Position numbers and translations under genes: made by a program. From the NCBI RefSeq assembly GCF_000968375.1, contig NZ_CP009933.1, positions 2,790,001 through 2,854,000 on the forward strand: a stretch of DNA of 64,000 nucleotides. The letters are read 5' to 3'. The stretch comes from Clostridium scatologenes (lineage in GTDB: Bacteria; Bacillota; Clostridia; Clostridiales; Clostridiaceae). The stretch's first letter is position 1. Every line of letters begins with the position of its first letter. Positions 43,162 through 53,680 of the stretch are shown one piece after another. The notes under the pieces are model-generated. The model did not search any database, was not told where the DNA came from, and saw nothing but the letters and a program-made list of their open reading frames with translations.

Positions 43162-45196
43162 TATTTTTAAAATGTTTAGCAATAAAATCTGGTAAATCTT
43201 TTTCAGAAAAACTTCCATATTGAATATTTTGTCCATCTTGACTATAGAATCCTATAATATATCTTGCTGATTTATTTCGCCACTCATCTTTATAAATTCT
43301 AATACAAGTTTCTATTTGATTCTTATCAGTTATTTTTAGATTCTTTGTACTATTTTCATCAATTTTAACTTTACCATTCTTTGATTTTTGTAACCACTCC
43401 TCCATATTATCAACTTTTTCTACTAAAGCATAAGATATATCCTTAGACGTAATCCTTGCCCCTTCTAAATACCCTTTTTGTTTTAACCACTGATCAAATA
43501 ATATATAAGATTTTTTCCATGGAAGATGTACATTACTTTCTTTATTATTTCTTTCATCAATTAACTGGGGATACTTTTTAAAATTATTATCATCCATCAT
43601 AAACTCTATGTTTGCCCATGGTCTTATTTGTTCACTATTTGGTTCATAAGTTTCATTATTAATATCATTTTTTAAAACATCTATGGCTTCTTTAATATCA
43701 TTTGGATTAATTATTACTGTTTCACCTTTAATGTTTGCAAAAGGATGAATTATAATTTTTTCTATCTCTGAACTATTCACTTGTAAAATATCATAATTCA
43801 TTTTTTTGTATTCTTTAGATTCATATATAGGTTTCAAATACTTAGTATAATCTCCAAGTGAGACATCATATCCCCTTTGAATCTTGTTTCCATTTTTCAA
43901 ATTGTATATGAAAATAACTCTTCTATTTTGCCCACCATTATTGTTACCCCTATTTTTTGATTTTTCTTCTATAAGTTGTTTATGAAAATTGTAAATATTT
44001 TCAATATCTTTTTTATCAAAATAAACATCTCTATTATGTTTATAATAATTTAAATGATCAAAGCTTTCACTAAAATATACACTATCAACACTGTTCATTG
44101 ATGGCATCTTGTTTTCATACCCTAACATATCAAACTTTACTCCTATTATGACTAAAATAATTATAACAACATAAATTAAATAACCTTTTACATTTTTAAA
44201 TACCTTTATAGATTTTTTTACAATCATCTCTGCAGCAAAATATCCTATAAGAGAAGCAATTAAAAAACCGATTAAAAGCCAGTATACACTTTTTTGTGTC
44301 ACTCTAAAATATATTCCTCCTACCAACATAGCAGAAAATGTCACACCATACTTAAACACATATTCTAATTCTTTAAAAGCAATGCTTTTAGATACTGCTT
44401 CTAATTTTCTTTTTTTATATATAAACATTCCAAACAAATATAAAACAATACATATAACAGCATATACTATTATTTCATTCATACTAATTTTATTAATAAA
44501 ATCAGTATTATACCTGACACTCATTTTCCAAATCCTTGTTACAGGTGAGAATTTTTCTATATTATTATCGTTACGTACAAAGCCATATACAAATCCATCA
44601 ACATTTTCTGATAATAAAATTGCTATTGCCACTGGTAAAACTAACAATATATAAGTTAACATTCCCTGCATAATTGAGCTTCCCACTACCATTCCAACTG
44701 ATATACACATAAAGAAAAACAAAAGACATATTATAATAGTAGTTCCAATCCACTGAAATACATCATGAGAACTATAATATTTGCCCAAATGCATGACTAT
44801 ATCTAAAAATACACATATAAAACCATTTACAATTACTGGAATAACCAATAATAAGACCCCTACAAGTGAATGACTTCTATACAGTACGCTTCTTTTAACA
44901 GGAAGGCTGTGAATCATATCTGACGAATTTTTAACTTGAATATATCTAAAAAGTAATATAGCAGTAAAAACAGGTGCTATGAGAATAAAAAGAATTTGTA
45001 GAGGCCCCTCAGTAAAATAGAACATTCTTTTAATTATATTATAATCATAAGCGTACTGTTTACTGCTGTTTATCATTATTACTTTTAATGGCACTATTAA
45101 AAATAAGAACAATGCATATGCAATACTTATCCATCCAAATCTTTTCAAATCATCTAAAATTATTCCTTTGTTAAAAAATGATGTTTTTGATTTCAT
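43142..45196 (-). CDS. ABC-2-type permease with large extracytoplasmic region
   Basis: A 684-aa membrane subunit. Helices cluster in the first ~350 residues, including the ABC-2-like SSDMIHSLPVKRSVLYRSH loop, then a soluble region of about 330 residues that probably lies outside the membrane. It starts within the last 26 bases of the ATPase gene, so translation is coupled. It is the third gene of a GntR/ATPase/permease cassette of the YtrA type, which often responds to cell-envelope stress or peptide antibiotics. The last codons (NIATQYF) and the stop lie inside the terminal repeat of the adjoining element, so the C-terminus may have been replaced. Confidence 0.85.
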   Translation of the reverse strand: MKSKTSFFNKGIILDDLKRFGWISIAYALFLFLIVPLKVIMINSSKQYAYDYNIIKRMFYFTEGPLQILFILIAPVFTAILLFRYIQVKNSSDMIHSLPVKRSVLYRSHSLVGVLLLVIPVIVNGFICVFLDIVMHLGKYYSSHDVFQWIGTTIIICLLFFFMCISVGMVVGSSIMQGMLTYILLVLPVAIAILLSENVDGFVYGFVRNDNNIEKFSPVTRIWKMSVRYNTDFINKISMNEIIVYAVICIVLYLFGMFIYKKRKLEAVSKSIAFKELEYVFKYGVTFSAMLVGGIYFRVTQKSVYWLLIGFLIASLIGYFAAEMIVKKSIKVFKNVKGYLIYVVIIILVIIGVKFDMLGYENKMPSMNSVDSVYFSESFDHLNYYKHNRDVYFDKKDIENIYNFHKQLIEEKSKNRGNNNGGQNRRVIFIYNLKNGNKIQRGYDVSLGDYTKYLKPIYESKEYKKMNYDILQVNSSEIEKIIIHPFANIKGETVIINPNDIKEAIDVLKNDINNETYEPNSEQIRPWANIEFMMDDNNFKKYPQLIDERNNKESNVHLPWKKSYILFDQWLKQKGYLEGARITSKDISYALVEKVDNMEEWLQKSKNGKVKIDENSTKNLKITDKNQIETCIRIYKDEWRNKSARYIIGFYSQDGQNIQYGSFSEKDLPDFIAKHFKNIATQYF

Positions 45197-46070
45197 ATCC
45201 TACATCCCCCATTTCATAGATAAAAATTTCCTCTAAAGTTAAAGACAAAATGTCTAAAATTACAGGATCATATTTACTTATTTGATCTACAATTTCTTCT
45301 TTTTTCCCTCTAACAATAAATAATTTTACGCTGCCTCTTTCTTCTTCATATAGGATATTAACATCTTTTAAAATTTCTTCCTTTACACTTTCCTTAAATG
45401 CCACCTGAATTTTGTGAATATCTAATTTTAAATCATCTAAATCCTTTTCTAAAATCAAAGAACCTTTATGCATTATGCCTATATAATCACATAAATCTTC
45501 AAGTTCTCTTAAATTGTGAGAAGAAATTAAAACTGTCATCTGTTTTTCTGCCACATCTTGAACAATTAAATTTTTTACCTTTTGTCTCATAACTGGGTCT
45601 AATCCATCTAAAGGTTCATCTAATATCAATATGTCAGGTTGTACAGACAAAGCAAGCCAAAATGCCACTTGTCTTTGCATTCCTTTTGAAAGATTATTTA
45701 CCTTTTTATTTTCATCTATGTTAAAAGCGTCTCTCAACTTTAAATACCTTTCTTCATCCCAAGTTTTATATATCCTTTTATAAAATTTAGCCATATCTTT
45801 TGCACTATACTGTGAAAAGAAATACAGCATATCAGGAATAAATATAACTCTGGACTTTATATTTACATTTTCAAATATATTTTCTCCATCTATAAGTACT
45901 TCTCCACTATCCTGTTTATATATTCCCACTAAAGTTTTTAAAAGAGTTGTTTTTCCAGCTCCATTAGAACCTACTAGTCCATAAATAGAACCCTTATTCA
46001 CATTTATATTTACATTTTTCAATGCCTCTAAATCTTCAAAAGATTTACTTATACCTTTCCCTTCAATCAT
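45171..46070 (-). CDS. ABC transporter ATPase
   Basis: A 299-aa ATP-binding subunit. Walker A is GSNGAGKTTLL (about 35-45), the signature LSKGMQRQV, Walker B ILILDEPLDGLD and H loop SSHNL; the C-terminal ~80 residues are an extension common in the CcmA/YtrB group. It overlaps the GntR gene by four bases and the permease gene by 26, making a tightly coupled operon. It powers the large permease; direction and substrate are not shown, though export or peptide-antibiotic resistance is usual. Confidence 0.93.
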   Translation of the reverse strand: MIEGKGISKSFEDLEALKNVNINVNKGSIYGLVGSNGAGKTTLLKTLVGIYKQDSGEVLIDGENIFENVNIKSRVIFIPDMLYFFSQYSAKDMAKFYKRIYKTWDEERYLKLRDAFNIDENKKVNNLSKGMQRQVAFWLALSVQPDILILDEPLDGLDPVMRQKVKNLIVQDVAEKQMTVLISSHNLRELEDLCDYIGIMHKGSLILEKDLDDLKLDIHKIQVAFKESVKEEILKDVNILYEEERGSVKLFIVRGKKEEIVDQISKYDPVILDILSLTLEEIFIYEMGDVGYEIKNIIF

Positions 46071-46453
46071 TTACTATCCCCTCCCTTGATATTTTCCTCT
46101 ATCTCTGAAATTATCTTATAGATATCATCTTTCTTCATGCCCAAATACATTGCCTCAGATAAAATTTTAATTAATTTCTCTTTTAAGTCACTTAGTTTTT
46201 CACTATTTTCATTGTTTTCTATAGAAGCTACAAAATTTCCTTTCCCTGGTATAGAATAAATATACCCTTGTCTTTCAAGCTCCCTATATGCTTTTTGGAT
46301 TGTATTTGGATTAATAGTGATTTCACTTGCAAGTGATCTAACCGAAGGAAGCTTTTCATCTTTTTTTAAAACTTCACTAATGATAAGTTCTTTAAACCTT
46401 TCTACTAATTGTTCGTAAATAGGTAATCTACTTCTTAAGTCTAACTGAAACAT
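46067..46453 (-). CDS. YtrA-subfamily GntR regulator
   Basis: A 128-aa GntR protein with the winged helix (YEQLVERFKELIISEVLKKD, EKLPSVRSLASEITINPNTI) and only a short C-terminal helix region of about 50 residues, which defines the YtrA group. These repress ABC operons of which they are the first gene. A perfect dyad overlaps the likely promoter 21 bases upstream. AGGAGG-type site present. Confidence 0.92.
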   Translation of the reverse strand: MFQLDLRSRLPIYEQLVERFKELIISEVLKKDEKLPSVRSLASEITINPNTIQKAYRELERQGYIYSIPGKGNFVASIENNENSEKLSDLKEKLIKILSEAMYLGMKKDDIYKIISEIEENIKGGDSK

Positions 46454-46473
46454 TTATGTCCTCCTTCCGTAAT

Positions 46474-46500
46474 AACTGTACTATTATTGTTAGTACAGTT
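46474..46500. promoter_or_regulatory. Operator of the YtrA-type operon
   Basis: Perfect 10-base arms AACTGTACTA (46474-46483) and TAGTACAGTT (46491-46500) around a seven-base spacer. The position directly before the regulator gene suggests autorepression; the GTAC-centred arms are in keeping with GntR sites. Confidence 0.7.
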
Positions 46501-46650
46501 TTATTATAAGCTAGTTATTTATGGTTGTAAATACAAATTTATTAAATTATAAAAGTTTCAAATTACTTTTAAGATCGAAAAACTCTAACAAGCCATATTA
46601 AATAATATCACAACTCATAATTTTACCCTTAACCAATTATTGAAACATAA

Positions 46651-46700
46651 AAAAAGCAAAATTAGTCCATATAATAAAATATAGATTAATTTTGCTTTTT
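46651..46700. terminator. Bidirectional-type terminator after the 363-aa gene
   Basis: Arms of 14 bases, AAAAAGCAAAATTA (46651-46664) and TAATTTTGCTTTTT (46687-46700), give a perfect stem with A- and T-runs on both sides. It ends the minus-strand 363-aa gene. Confidence 0.82.
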
Positions 46701-46717
46701 TTACACGTAAAAATATC

Positions 46718-47809
46718 TTATTCTCTTATCGATGCATCTAATTTCATATCTAATTTTGATAACTGATCAATTACTGAGTCTTTTAAGTTATCAATAACAT
46801 GCATTAAAGCTATTGATCGTTCAGTTGTCTCTTCTTTTAATTCCCTATTTTCAAAAATATCTATGCACTGTTCAATGGTGCCTGCCTGTTCATGATAAAT
46901 ATATTGCACAAAACAATTTAATGCATGTTGATTAAAAATATATTTCGGTGTTAAAAATGCAGAATATTTATCTATAACTTTCTTTTTCATATCATCTAAA
47001 TAGTTATTCTTTGATTCAATAGTACTCATCCTGTTGTCAATACTGTTAGATCTATTCTGTCCATGATTTTCTTGGAATTTCATTAAATAGTAAGACTGTA
47101 TTTTTATCAAACTTTCTTCTTTTATAAATTGATCTGGTATTTCGTAAATAAGCTTTTCTAATCTCTCCTTAAGTTCCTTTTTTAATTTATTTGCTTCTTC
47201 TACAAAGTTCACCTGCTTTTGTCTATAGGCTGAACAACTTTCATAAGGAACACTTGGTCTAAATGTAACATTCATACTTATTTCATCATTACAATCTTCT
47301 ACCATGTCTAAAAGTTGTAATTTGTAATAATTCTGAACTTTTTCTCGCAATGATTTACTAAGCTCATCTACCACAAAGTAATTGAAATTAAAAGATTTAT
47401 ATTCTTCTCTTTCTATAATATTAATAAAGTCTATAATTTGAAAATTATATTTACCCATTAAATCTTGAATATACTCCATAATACTATTATTGTTATCAAA
47501 TAATTCAGGATCACTTTGTGCTGTACACCAAATACCATTATGATTTTCATAGTTATACATAACATACGAAAAACTATTATCTAAATTGCAATATGCAGCA
47601 ATACATAATCTTTTAAAATCATCACTTTTTATAAAATTTAAAGCATCATTTTCCTTTGTAGAATAGTTTTGTTCTTTATATTCTAATTTTTTTAATTCAT
47701 CACTTAAAAGCACTTGTGATTCATTGATATTCATAGCTATATCCCTTAATTGAAATAATTTTTTCAACAACAATAGTCTACTAGTACTTATTTGCATAGT
47801 AGTATCCAT
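46718..47809 (-). CDS. Unrecognised helical protein, 363 aa
   Basis: I recognise no family. The protein is largely helical and charged: residues 15-60 (LLKKLFQLRDIAMNINESQ...) and 215-260 (EEANKLKKELKERLEKLIYE) look like coiled coils. The middle has a beta-like patch, FSYVMYNYENHNGIWCTAQS. No signal peptide or membrane helix is visible. I start at the ATG after GGGGGATAATATT; the open frame continues 25 codons upstream without a site. It is transcribed alone between two terminators, next to polC. Confidence 0.65.
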   Translation of the reverse strand: MDTTMQISTSRLLLLKKLFQLRDIAMNINESQVLLSDELKKLEYKEQNYSTKENDALNFIKSDDFKRLCIAAYCNLDNSFSYVMYNYENHNGIWCTAQSDPELFDNNNSIMEYIQDLMGKYNFQIIDFINIIEREEYKSFNFNYFVVDELSKSLREKVQNYYKLQLLDMVEDCNDEISMNVTFRPSVPYESCSAYRQKQVNFVEEANKLKKELKERLEKLIYEIPDQFIKEESLIKIQSYYLMKFQENHGQNRSNSIDNRMSTIESKNNYLDDMKKKVIDKYSAFLTPKYIFNQHALNCFVQYIYHEQAGTIEQCIDIFENRELKEETTERSIALMHVIDNLKDSVIDQLSKLDMKLDASIRE

Positions 47810-48019
47810 AATATTATCCCCCTTGTATGGTGTAGTTGTAACATTTAGTAGAATCCGTCTTTGTTTCCTAATGAATATTATCAACCAAATTTTAAAAATT
47901 ATTAATTATTTAAATTTTATACCATATAGCGGTAAATATCAACATTTATAAAATATATTGCTAAACTTACTTTTAATAGTAAAGATCATTATTAGAAATA
48001 TTCTGTATCTATAAACAGT

Positions 48020-48056
48020 AAAAGCTGATTCCTGTACAATACAGAAATCAGCTTTT
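48020..48056. terminator. Terminator of polC
   Basis: Arms AAAAGCTGATTCCTGTA (48020-48036) and TACAGAAATCAGCTTTT (48040-48056) pair at 16 of 17 positions with a three-base loop, 70 bases after the polC stop on the minus strand. The remaining gap to 47810 is AT-rich with no gene. Confidence 0.78.
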
Positions 48057-48126
48057 AAAATTTTAATATTACTTTTTTAATATTCCTCACATGATATCAT
48101 TTCAAAAATTACACTTTCTTATGAAA

Positions 48127-51100
48127 TTAAATTACATCAAAAAAGCACATTTGATTACTTTGAGGAAGGCCTTTTAAACAGCCAAATTTTTTAAGTAATT
48201 CTATAGTGGAATTACCAATCTTAGATCGTTTCTTTACATCCTCTATAGAGCTGAAAGGCTCTTCCTTAGCTGCATTATGTATGCCTTCTGCTGCTACATT
48301 TCCCATTCCGGATATACTATTTATAGGCGGCCTTAACCCTTCCTCTTCTACTATAAATTTAGTAGCATGGGATTTATATAAATCAATTGGAAGAAACTTA
48401 AAACCTCTCTCATACATTTCCAAAACTATTTCTAAATCATCATACATATCTTTATCCTTAGGAGTAGCTTGATTGCCCATCATTTCAATTTCCTTCATTT
48501 TTTCTCTAACCTTTTCTTTACCAAATATCATAAATTCGCTGTCAAAGGCCTTTGCTCTAATAGTAAAGTATGCTGCATAATAAGCCTTAGGTATATGAAC
48601 CTTAAACCAAGCTATTCTAAAGGCCATCATTACATAAGCTGCAGCATGAGCCTTAGGAAACATATATTTTATCTTCCTACAAGAATCTATATACCATTCA
48701 GGAACATCATGTTCCCTCATTAAAGCTTCATATTCTGCCCATTTTGCAGGATCTTTTAATGCTTTTCCCTTACGTACAAGCTCCATTATCTTAAAGGCAG
48801 TATTATTTGGCAAACCTTTTTTTATAAGATAAATCATAATATCATCTCTTGTACACACTGCTTCACTTAAGGTAACTACTCCCTGATCAATTAAGTCTTT
48901 TGCATTTCCAAGCCAAACATCAGTACCATGTGAAAGTCCTGATATACATATCAAATCCGAAAATGCTTTTGGCATTGTATCTAAAAGCATTCCTCGTACA
49001 AACTTAGTACCAAATTCAGGAATTCCAAATGTTCCTACCTTGGAATTTATCTGTTCTGATGTTACTCCTAAAGCCTCAGTAGATGAGAATATGGACATAG
49101 TCTCCTTATCATCCATAGGTATTTCATGTGGATTCACTCCTGTTATATCTTGAAGCATTCTTATAACTGTAGGATCGTCGTGCCCTAGTATATCGAGTTT
49201 CAGCAAGTTTTGATCAATGGAGTGATAATCAAAATGTGTTGTTATAATATCTGAATTAGAATCATCTGCAGGATGCTGAACAGGACAAAATTCAAATATT
49301 TCACGCCCTTTTGGAACAACTATGATTCCTCCCGGATGCTGCCCTGTAGTTCTCTTTATTCCTGTACATCCTACTGCAATTCTGGTTATCTCTGCCTTAT
49401 TTACTGGAACATTTTTTTCATCATAATATTTTTTTACATAACCAAAAGCTGTTTTTTCTGCTATAGTACCTATAGTTCCAGCTTTAAAGGTTGTGCCTTT
49501 CCCAAAAATAACTTCTGTATATTTATGAGCTTTTGCCTGATATTCTCCTGAAAAGTTTAAATCTATATCTGGCTCTTTATCTCCATTAAAACCTAAGAAG
49601 GTCTCAAATGGTATATCTATACCATCTTTAAATAGTTTTTCCCCACAAACAGGACAAACTTTATCTGGTAAATCAAAGCCATTTTTAACTCCATAGTCCG
49701 AAAAATCCGAATACTTGCAGTTAGGACACCTATAGTGTGGAGGCAATGCATTTACTTCCGTTATACCAGTCATGTTAGCAACAAAAGAAGAGCCAACAGA
49801 TCCTCTAGAACCTACCAAATATCCATCATCATTTGATTTCCATACCAACTTTTGAGCTATAATATACATTACAGAGAATCCATTTTTTATAATTGATTCT
49901 AACTCTTTATCTAATCTAGTCTGAACAATTTCTGGCAGCGGATCTCCATATAACTCGTGTGCCTTTTCATAAGCTATATCTTTAATAGTTTGTTCACATC
50001 CATCTATATGTGGTGGACATTTTTCTGGTGAAATAGGACTAATCTGCTCACACATATCTGATATCTTATTAGTGTTTGTAACTACCACTTCATAAGCCTT
50101 TTCTTCTCCCAAGTAGGAAAATTCTTTAAGCATTTCTTCAGTGGTTCTTAAATATAAAGGTGCTTGATTATCTGCATCCTTAAATCCTTGACCTGCCTCT
50201 AATATACGCCTGTATATCTCATCCTCAGGGTCCATAAAATGAACATCTCCTGTTGCCACTACAGGTTTATTCAATTTTTCTGCTAATGCTACAATTTTTT
50301 TATTAATATCCTTTAAATATTCTTTATTTGGTACCTGTTCTTGTCTTACTAAATAATCATTATTTCCTAAAGGCTGTATTTCCAAATAATCATAATCCTT
50401 TGCAATAGCCTCTATTTGCTCATCAGATTTTCCAAGTAATATTGATTGATATAATTCACCTTCACTGCAAGCACTACCAAGGATTAAGCCTTCAGAATAT
50501 TTTTTATACATACTCTTCAATATACGTGGCTTTTTATAAAAATAGTCCAAATGAGAATAAGATACTAATTTATACAAGTTCTTTAAACCTACATAATCCT
50601 TTGCTAGTATTATTGCATGGTAGGTTTTTAACTTCTTGTATTCTTCCTTTTTAGCAGCCTCATCAGAACCATATACATCCACATCCTGAAGTGTTTGTGC
50701 TCCTCTTTCTTTTAACTTTTCAAGCATTACATTAAATATCTTAACAGTAGTATCTACGTCGTCTAAGGCCCTATGAGCAACTTCTACCTTTATGCCAAGA
50801 TTCTTAGCAATTCTTCCTAATTTATAAGTCTTAAAATCAGGAAAAAGTTCTTGTGCCAAGGTCAAGGTATCTAGATATGTAAAATCGAAATCACATTCTA
50901 AAACTCTAGCATTATGCTTTAAGAACCCTATATCAAATTCAGCATTATGAGCAACTAAAACACTATCTTTAATAAAATTAAGCATTTTAGGAAATACCTG
51001 TTCTATTGTTTCTGCATCTCTTACCATATCATCAGTTATATTAGTAACTTCTACAACCCTTGGTGGAATAGGCTTCTTTGGATTTACAAAGCAGCTAAAT

Positions 51101-52476
51101 TTATCTATTACCTTTCCATCTTTAACTTTCATAATTCCTATTTCAGTGATTTTTTCTATTACTGGAGAAAAACCTGTAGTTTCCAAATCCAACACACAAT
51201 ATGTAGTATCAATGCTCTGTCCCTTTATATTTGTTACAGATGGCTTTTTATCAGGTGCCAAATAAGCTTCCACTCCATATATAATCTTCATGTCTGGATT
51301 ATCTCTTCCTAAGAGCTTATGTGCTTCTGGAAAAGCCTGCACTACTCCATGATCTGTTATAGCAATAGATTTCATTCCCCAGCTCATGGCCCTTTTAATT
51401 AAATCAGTGGCACTAGTCATAGCATCCATTTGACTCATTTGTGTATGCATATGAAGTTCTACTCTCTTTAACTCTGCATTATCCTTCCTCTTAACCTTCT
51501 TCATACCTTCTGTCTCAATTATAGTATTAGCAATAAGTTCAACTTCCTGAGAGAACTTGCTATAACCTGAATTTCCAGCAAGCCTCACGCCTTTAGCTTT
51601 TTTTAATCTAGATAATACTCCGCCTTCTTCACCAGGTTTACAGAACACCTTGCAAGTCATAGAACTTGAACCATCATATAAATCAAAAGAAATTAACGTT
51701 TTTCCACTTCTTAATTCTTTTGCTTCTATATTGGATATTTCACCTTCTATAGCTATTCTACCTTCATCAGGCGTGATGTCAGTAATTTTCACTATAGTTT
51801 CTTTAATATTAGGGTTTCTACCTAATATTAGACATGAAGTTCCCTTTTTTGCAGCAACTTCTACTTTTACTTCCTGTTTTTTTTCTACAACTTTCTTAGG
51901 TAATCTAGGGGGGACTTCATTAGCTATTATGCTGTCATTAATTTCTTTATTAATAAACAACATTTCACTTGTACGTTTATCCTCTGCCATTTTTAATAAT
52001 TCTTCACTGCTTAATTTATCAACGAAACTTATTTTGTAATCTGTACCATAGAGATTTTTTATTACTTTATGAATTTTTTTATCATAATCCATAGTTTTTA
52101 AAAAGCCTGCTACTGGAATCTTAAAATTAAAATTTATAGTATCCTCTGCAAATTCATATTCACTATTATTCATAACTGCCTTTAAAGCAGGATATCTATT
52201 TGCAACAAAAAATACAATATTCTTCAATTCTTTCTCTATAGGCTTTTTATCGGTTCCCTCTGCATACTTTACAGCAATCTTGGAATCATTTAAAGCAAAC
52301 CTTTGTCTTATAAACTTATTAAGGTGCTCAAACTCTTCTATTTCAATATATTTATCTGAGCTAATTTTCATTTCCAAAGTTTTTGTTTTTTTGCTTAAAA
52401 CTACAGATTCTACAATAGCAGTATTTATATTTCCCTCTAATCCACAATCACTAAAAATTTCATTTATTCTCTTCAT
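48127..52476 (-). CDS. polC: DNA polymerase III alpha subunit, Gram-positive PolC type
   Basis: The replicative polymerase with built-in proofreading, 1449 aa from the chosen start. Order of domains: N-terminal domain and OB fold (about 200-300, SCLILGRNPNIKETIVKI), PHP domain beginning VELHMHTQMSQMD, which is split by the DEDDh exonuclease (YCVLDLETTGFSPV, VAHNAEFDIGFLKHN, HRALDDVDTT), then the C-family polymerase core with a zinc-binding pair (CPNCKYSD, CPVCGEK), GSRGSVGSSFVA, PDIDLNFSGEYQ and a C-terminal helix-hairpin-helix. I start at MKRINEIFSDCG; the frame extends 24 codons upstream. It stands alone, with its own terminator. Confidence 0.97.
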   Translation of the reverse strand: MKRINEIFSDCGLEGNINTAIVESVVLSKKTKTLEMKISSDKYIEIEEFEHLNKFIRQRFALNDSKIAVKYAEGTDKKPIEKELKNIVFFVANRYPALKAVMNNSEYEFAEDTINFNFKIPVAGFLKTMDYDKKIHKVIKNLYGTDYKISFVDKLSSEELLKMAEDKRTSEMLFINKEINDSIIANEVPPRLPKKVVEKKQEVKVEVAAKKGTSCLILGRNPNIKETIVKITDITPDEGRIAIEGEISNIEAKELRSGKTLISFDLYDGSSSMTCKVFCKPGEEGGVLSRLKKAKGVRLAGNSGYSKFSQEVELIANTIIETEGMKKVKRKDNAELKRVELHMHTQMSQMDAMTSATDLIKRAMSWGMKSIAITDHGVVQAFPEAHKLLGRDNPDMKIIYGVEAYLAPDKKPSVTNIKGQSIDTTYCVLDLETTGFSPVIEKITEIGIMKVKDGKVIDKFSCFVNPKKPIPPRVVEVTNITDDMVRDAETIEQVFPKMLNFIKDSVLVAHNAEFDIGFLKHNARVLECDFDFTYLDTLTLAQELFPDFKTYKLGRIAKNLGIKVEVAHRALDDVDTTVKIFNVMLEKLKERGAQTLQDVDVYGSDEAAKKEEYKKLKTYHAIILAKDYVGLKNLYKLVSYSHLDYFYKKPRILKSMYKKYSEGLILGSACSEGELYQSILLGKSDEQIEAIAKDYDYLEIQPLGNNDYLVRQEQVPNKEYLKDINKKIVALAEKLNKPVVATGDVHFMDPEDEIYRRILEAGQGFKDADNQAPLYLRTTEEMLKEFSYLGEEKAYEVVVTNTNKISDMCEQISPISPEKCPPHIDGCEQTIKDIAYEKAHELYGDPLPEIVQTRLDKELESIIKNGFSVMYIIAQKLVWKSNDDGYLVGSRGSVGSSFVANMTGITEVNALPPHYRCPNCKYSDFSDYGVKNGFDLPDKVCPVCGEKLFKDGIDIPFETFLGFNGDKEPDIDLNFSGEYQAKAHKYTEVIFGKGTTFKAGTIGTIAEKTAFGYVKKYYDEKNVPVNKAEITRIAVGCTGIKRTTGQHPGGIIVVPKGREIFEFCPVQHPADDSNSDIITTHFDYHSIDQNLLKLDILGHDDPTVIRMLQDITGVNPHEIPMDDKETMSIFSSTEALGVTSEQINSKVGTFGIPEFGTKFVRGMLLDTMPKAFSDLICISGLSHGTDVWLGNAKDLIDQGVVTLSEAVCTRDDIMIYLIKKGLPNNTAFKIMELVRKGKALKDPAKWAEYEALMREHDVPEWYIDSCRKIKYMFPKAHAAAYVMMAFRIAWFKVHIPKAYYAAYFTIRAKAFDSEFMIFGKEKVREKMKEIEMMGNQATPKDKDMYDDLEIVLEMYERGFKFLPIDLYKSHATKFIVEEEGLRPPINSISGMGNVAAEGIHNAAKEEPFSSIEDVKKRSKIGNSTIELLKKFGCLKGLPQSNQMCFFDVI

Positions 52477-52691
52477 ACTTACTTTTAACCTTCTCCCCAA
52501 AATTTTTAGCATGCTATTATTATATAAGATAAGCTTATACTTTGTCATGTAATAAAAAAGTTGTTTTATAGAATTGCTTTATAAAAAATTTCTCTTTATC
52601 TTCTTTATCCAACTACTATCATCCAATATCATATAAAAGTTAAATATAATAAATATTATTTACTTTCATAAGTTATTCTATGTAAAACTTG

Positions 52692-53507
52692 TTATTCATT
52701 ATTCAATATTTCCAACAGCTTTTTTTTCCTAAGTAAAAATACTACTGGTATTAAATATATGAGACATCCAAATAATTTTATATAACCATAACTATTTATT
52801 TCACTAGCAATTGAATTAGTCCCAAAAAATCCTGAACTTATAAGAGCGCTAAAATCGATAAAGGCATGTAAAATAGCAACTACCCATATATTTTTTGATC
52901 TTACATAGATAGCAGCAAGTAATGCCCCTAAAACTCCAGCTCCTATTGCTTGTATAAATGCACTTTTAATCAATACCCCAGAAAAAACATTAGTTATATG
53001 TGCAATTCCAAATATTGTACTAGATGAAATAATTGCAGCATAAATTCCTTTTGGTGTTCTCCCAAACTTATCAATAAATAAATTTAATATTGTTCCTCTA
53101 AAAATAAATTCTTCAGACATTCCCACCCCAGCCATAGCAGCAACAAACATTAAAATTTGTGATATTGGAAGTAACTGGCTAACATTTTTGTTGTGAATAA
53201 TATCTACTACACTTGAAAAAATCGTGAATGAACCTATAAAAACCAAAAATCCACCTATAAAAAGTCCTCTCAGAACCCCTACACCTTTTTCTTTAAAGAT
53301 ATGCTTTTTTCCAACCAAACTAATAATAATTAGGGATACAGTGACGCCAATAAACTCTACTATTAATTCTAATCCATATCCATGAGATCTCATTGAAAAG
53401 CTGATTACCCACCCAATACCTTTAAGTACAGCCAAATAAACAACAGTTATCAATATACATAATATAAATGTATGTTTCTGCTTTAAATAATCAATATTAT
53501 TTTTCAT
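52692..53507 (-). CDS. CPBP-family intramembrane protease (CAAX-like)
   Basis: A 271-aa membrane protein with about eight helices. The three CPBP motifs are present: EEFIFRGTI (EExxxR), FGIAHITN (His) and VAILHAFIDF (HxxxD). This family includes type II CAAX prenyl endopeptidases and bacteriocin self-immunity proteins; which role applies is not shown. GAGGTAAAG lies before the ATG. Its neighbours are polC and an amidase-6 gene, both probably independent. Confidence 0.87.
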   Translation of the reverse strand: MKNNIDYLKQKHTFILCILITVVYLAVLKGIGWVISFSMRSHGYGLELIVEFIGVTVSLIIISLVGKKHIFKEKGVGVLRGLFIGGFLVFIGSFTIFSSVVDIIHNKNVSQLLPISQILMFVAAMAGVGMSEEFIFRGTILNLFIDKFGRTPKGIYAAIISSSTIFGIAHITNVFSGVLIKSAFIQAIGAGVLGALLAAIYVRSKNIWVVAILHAFIDFSALISSGFFGTNSIASEINSYGYIKLFGCLIYLIPVVFLLRKKKLLEILNNE

Positions 53508-53651
53508 ATGCTTTACCTCTTAATATATCAAGTTTCAATTAAAATCACACTCTTTCAGAATTTAAATGTTATGTAAATTATACCATTTAGCTCCACATAT
53601 TTGAATAAAAATTTATATGATTATTTGTTTTGATATCTATGATTATTAAAC

Positions 53652-53680
53652 GGATAAGATATACCAAAGCTATCTTATCC
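53652..53680 (-). terminator. Hairpin overlapping the amidase stop codon
   Basis: Perfect 10-base arms GGATAAGATA (53652-53661) and TATCTTATCC (53671-53680). The stem contains the stop codon (53675-53677) of the amidase gene and is followed on the minus strand by a weak T-rich stretch. Confidence 0.6.

Noticed and set aside
49273..49551. Plus-strand frame within polC
   Set aside because: Antisense to the conserved polymerase core; the apparent hydrophobic composition is an AT-rich artefact.
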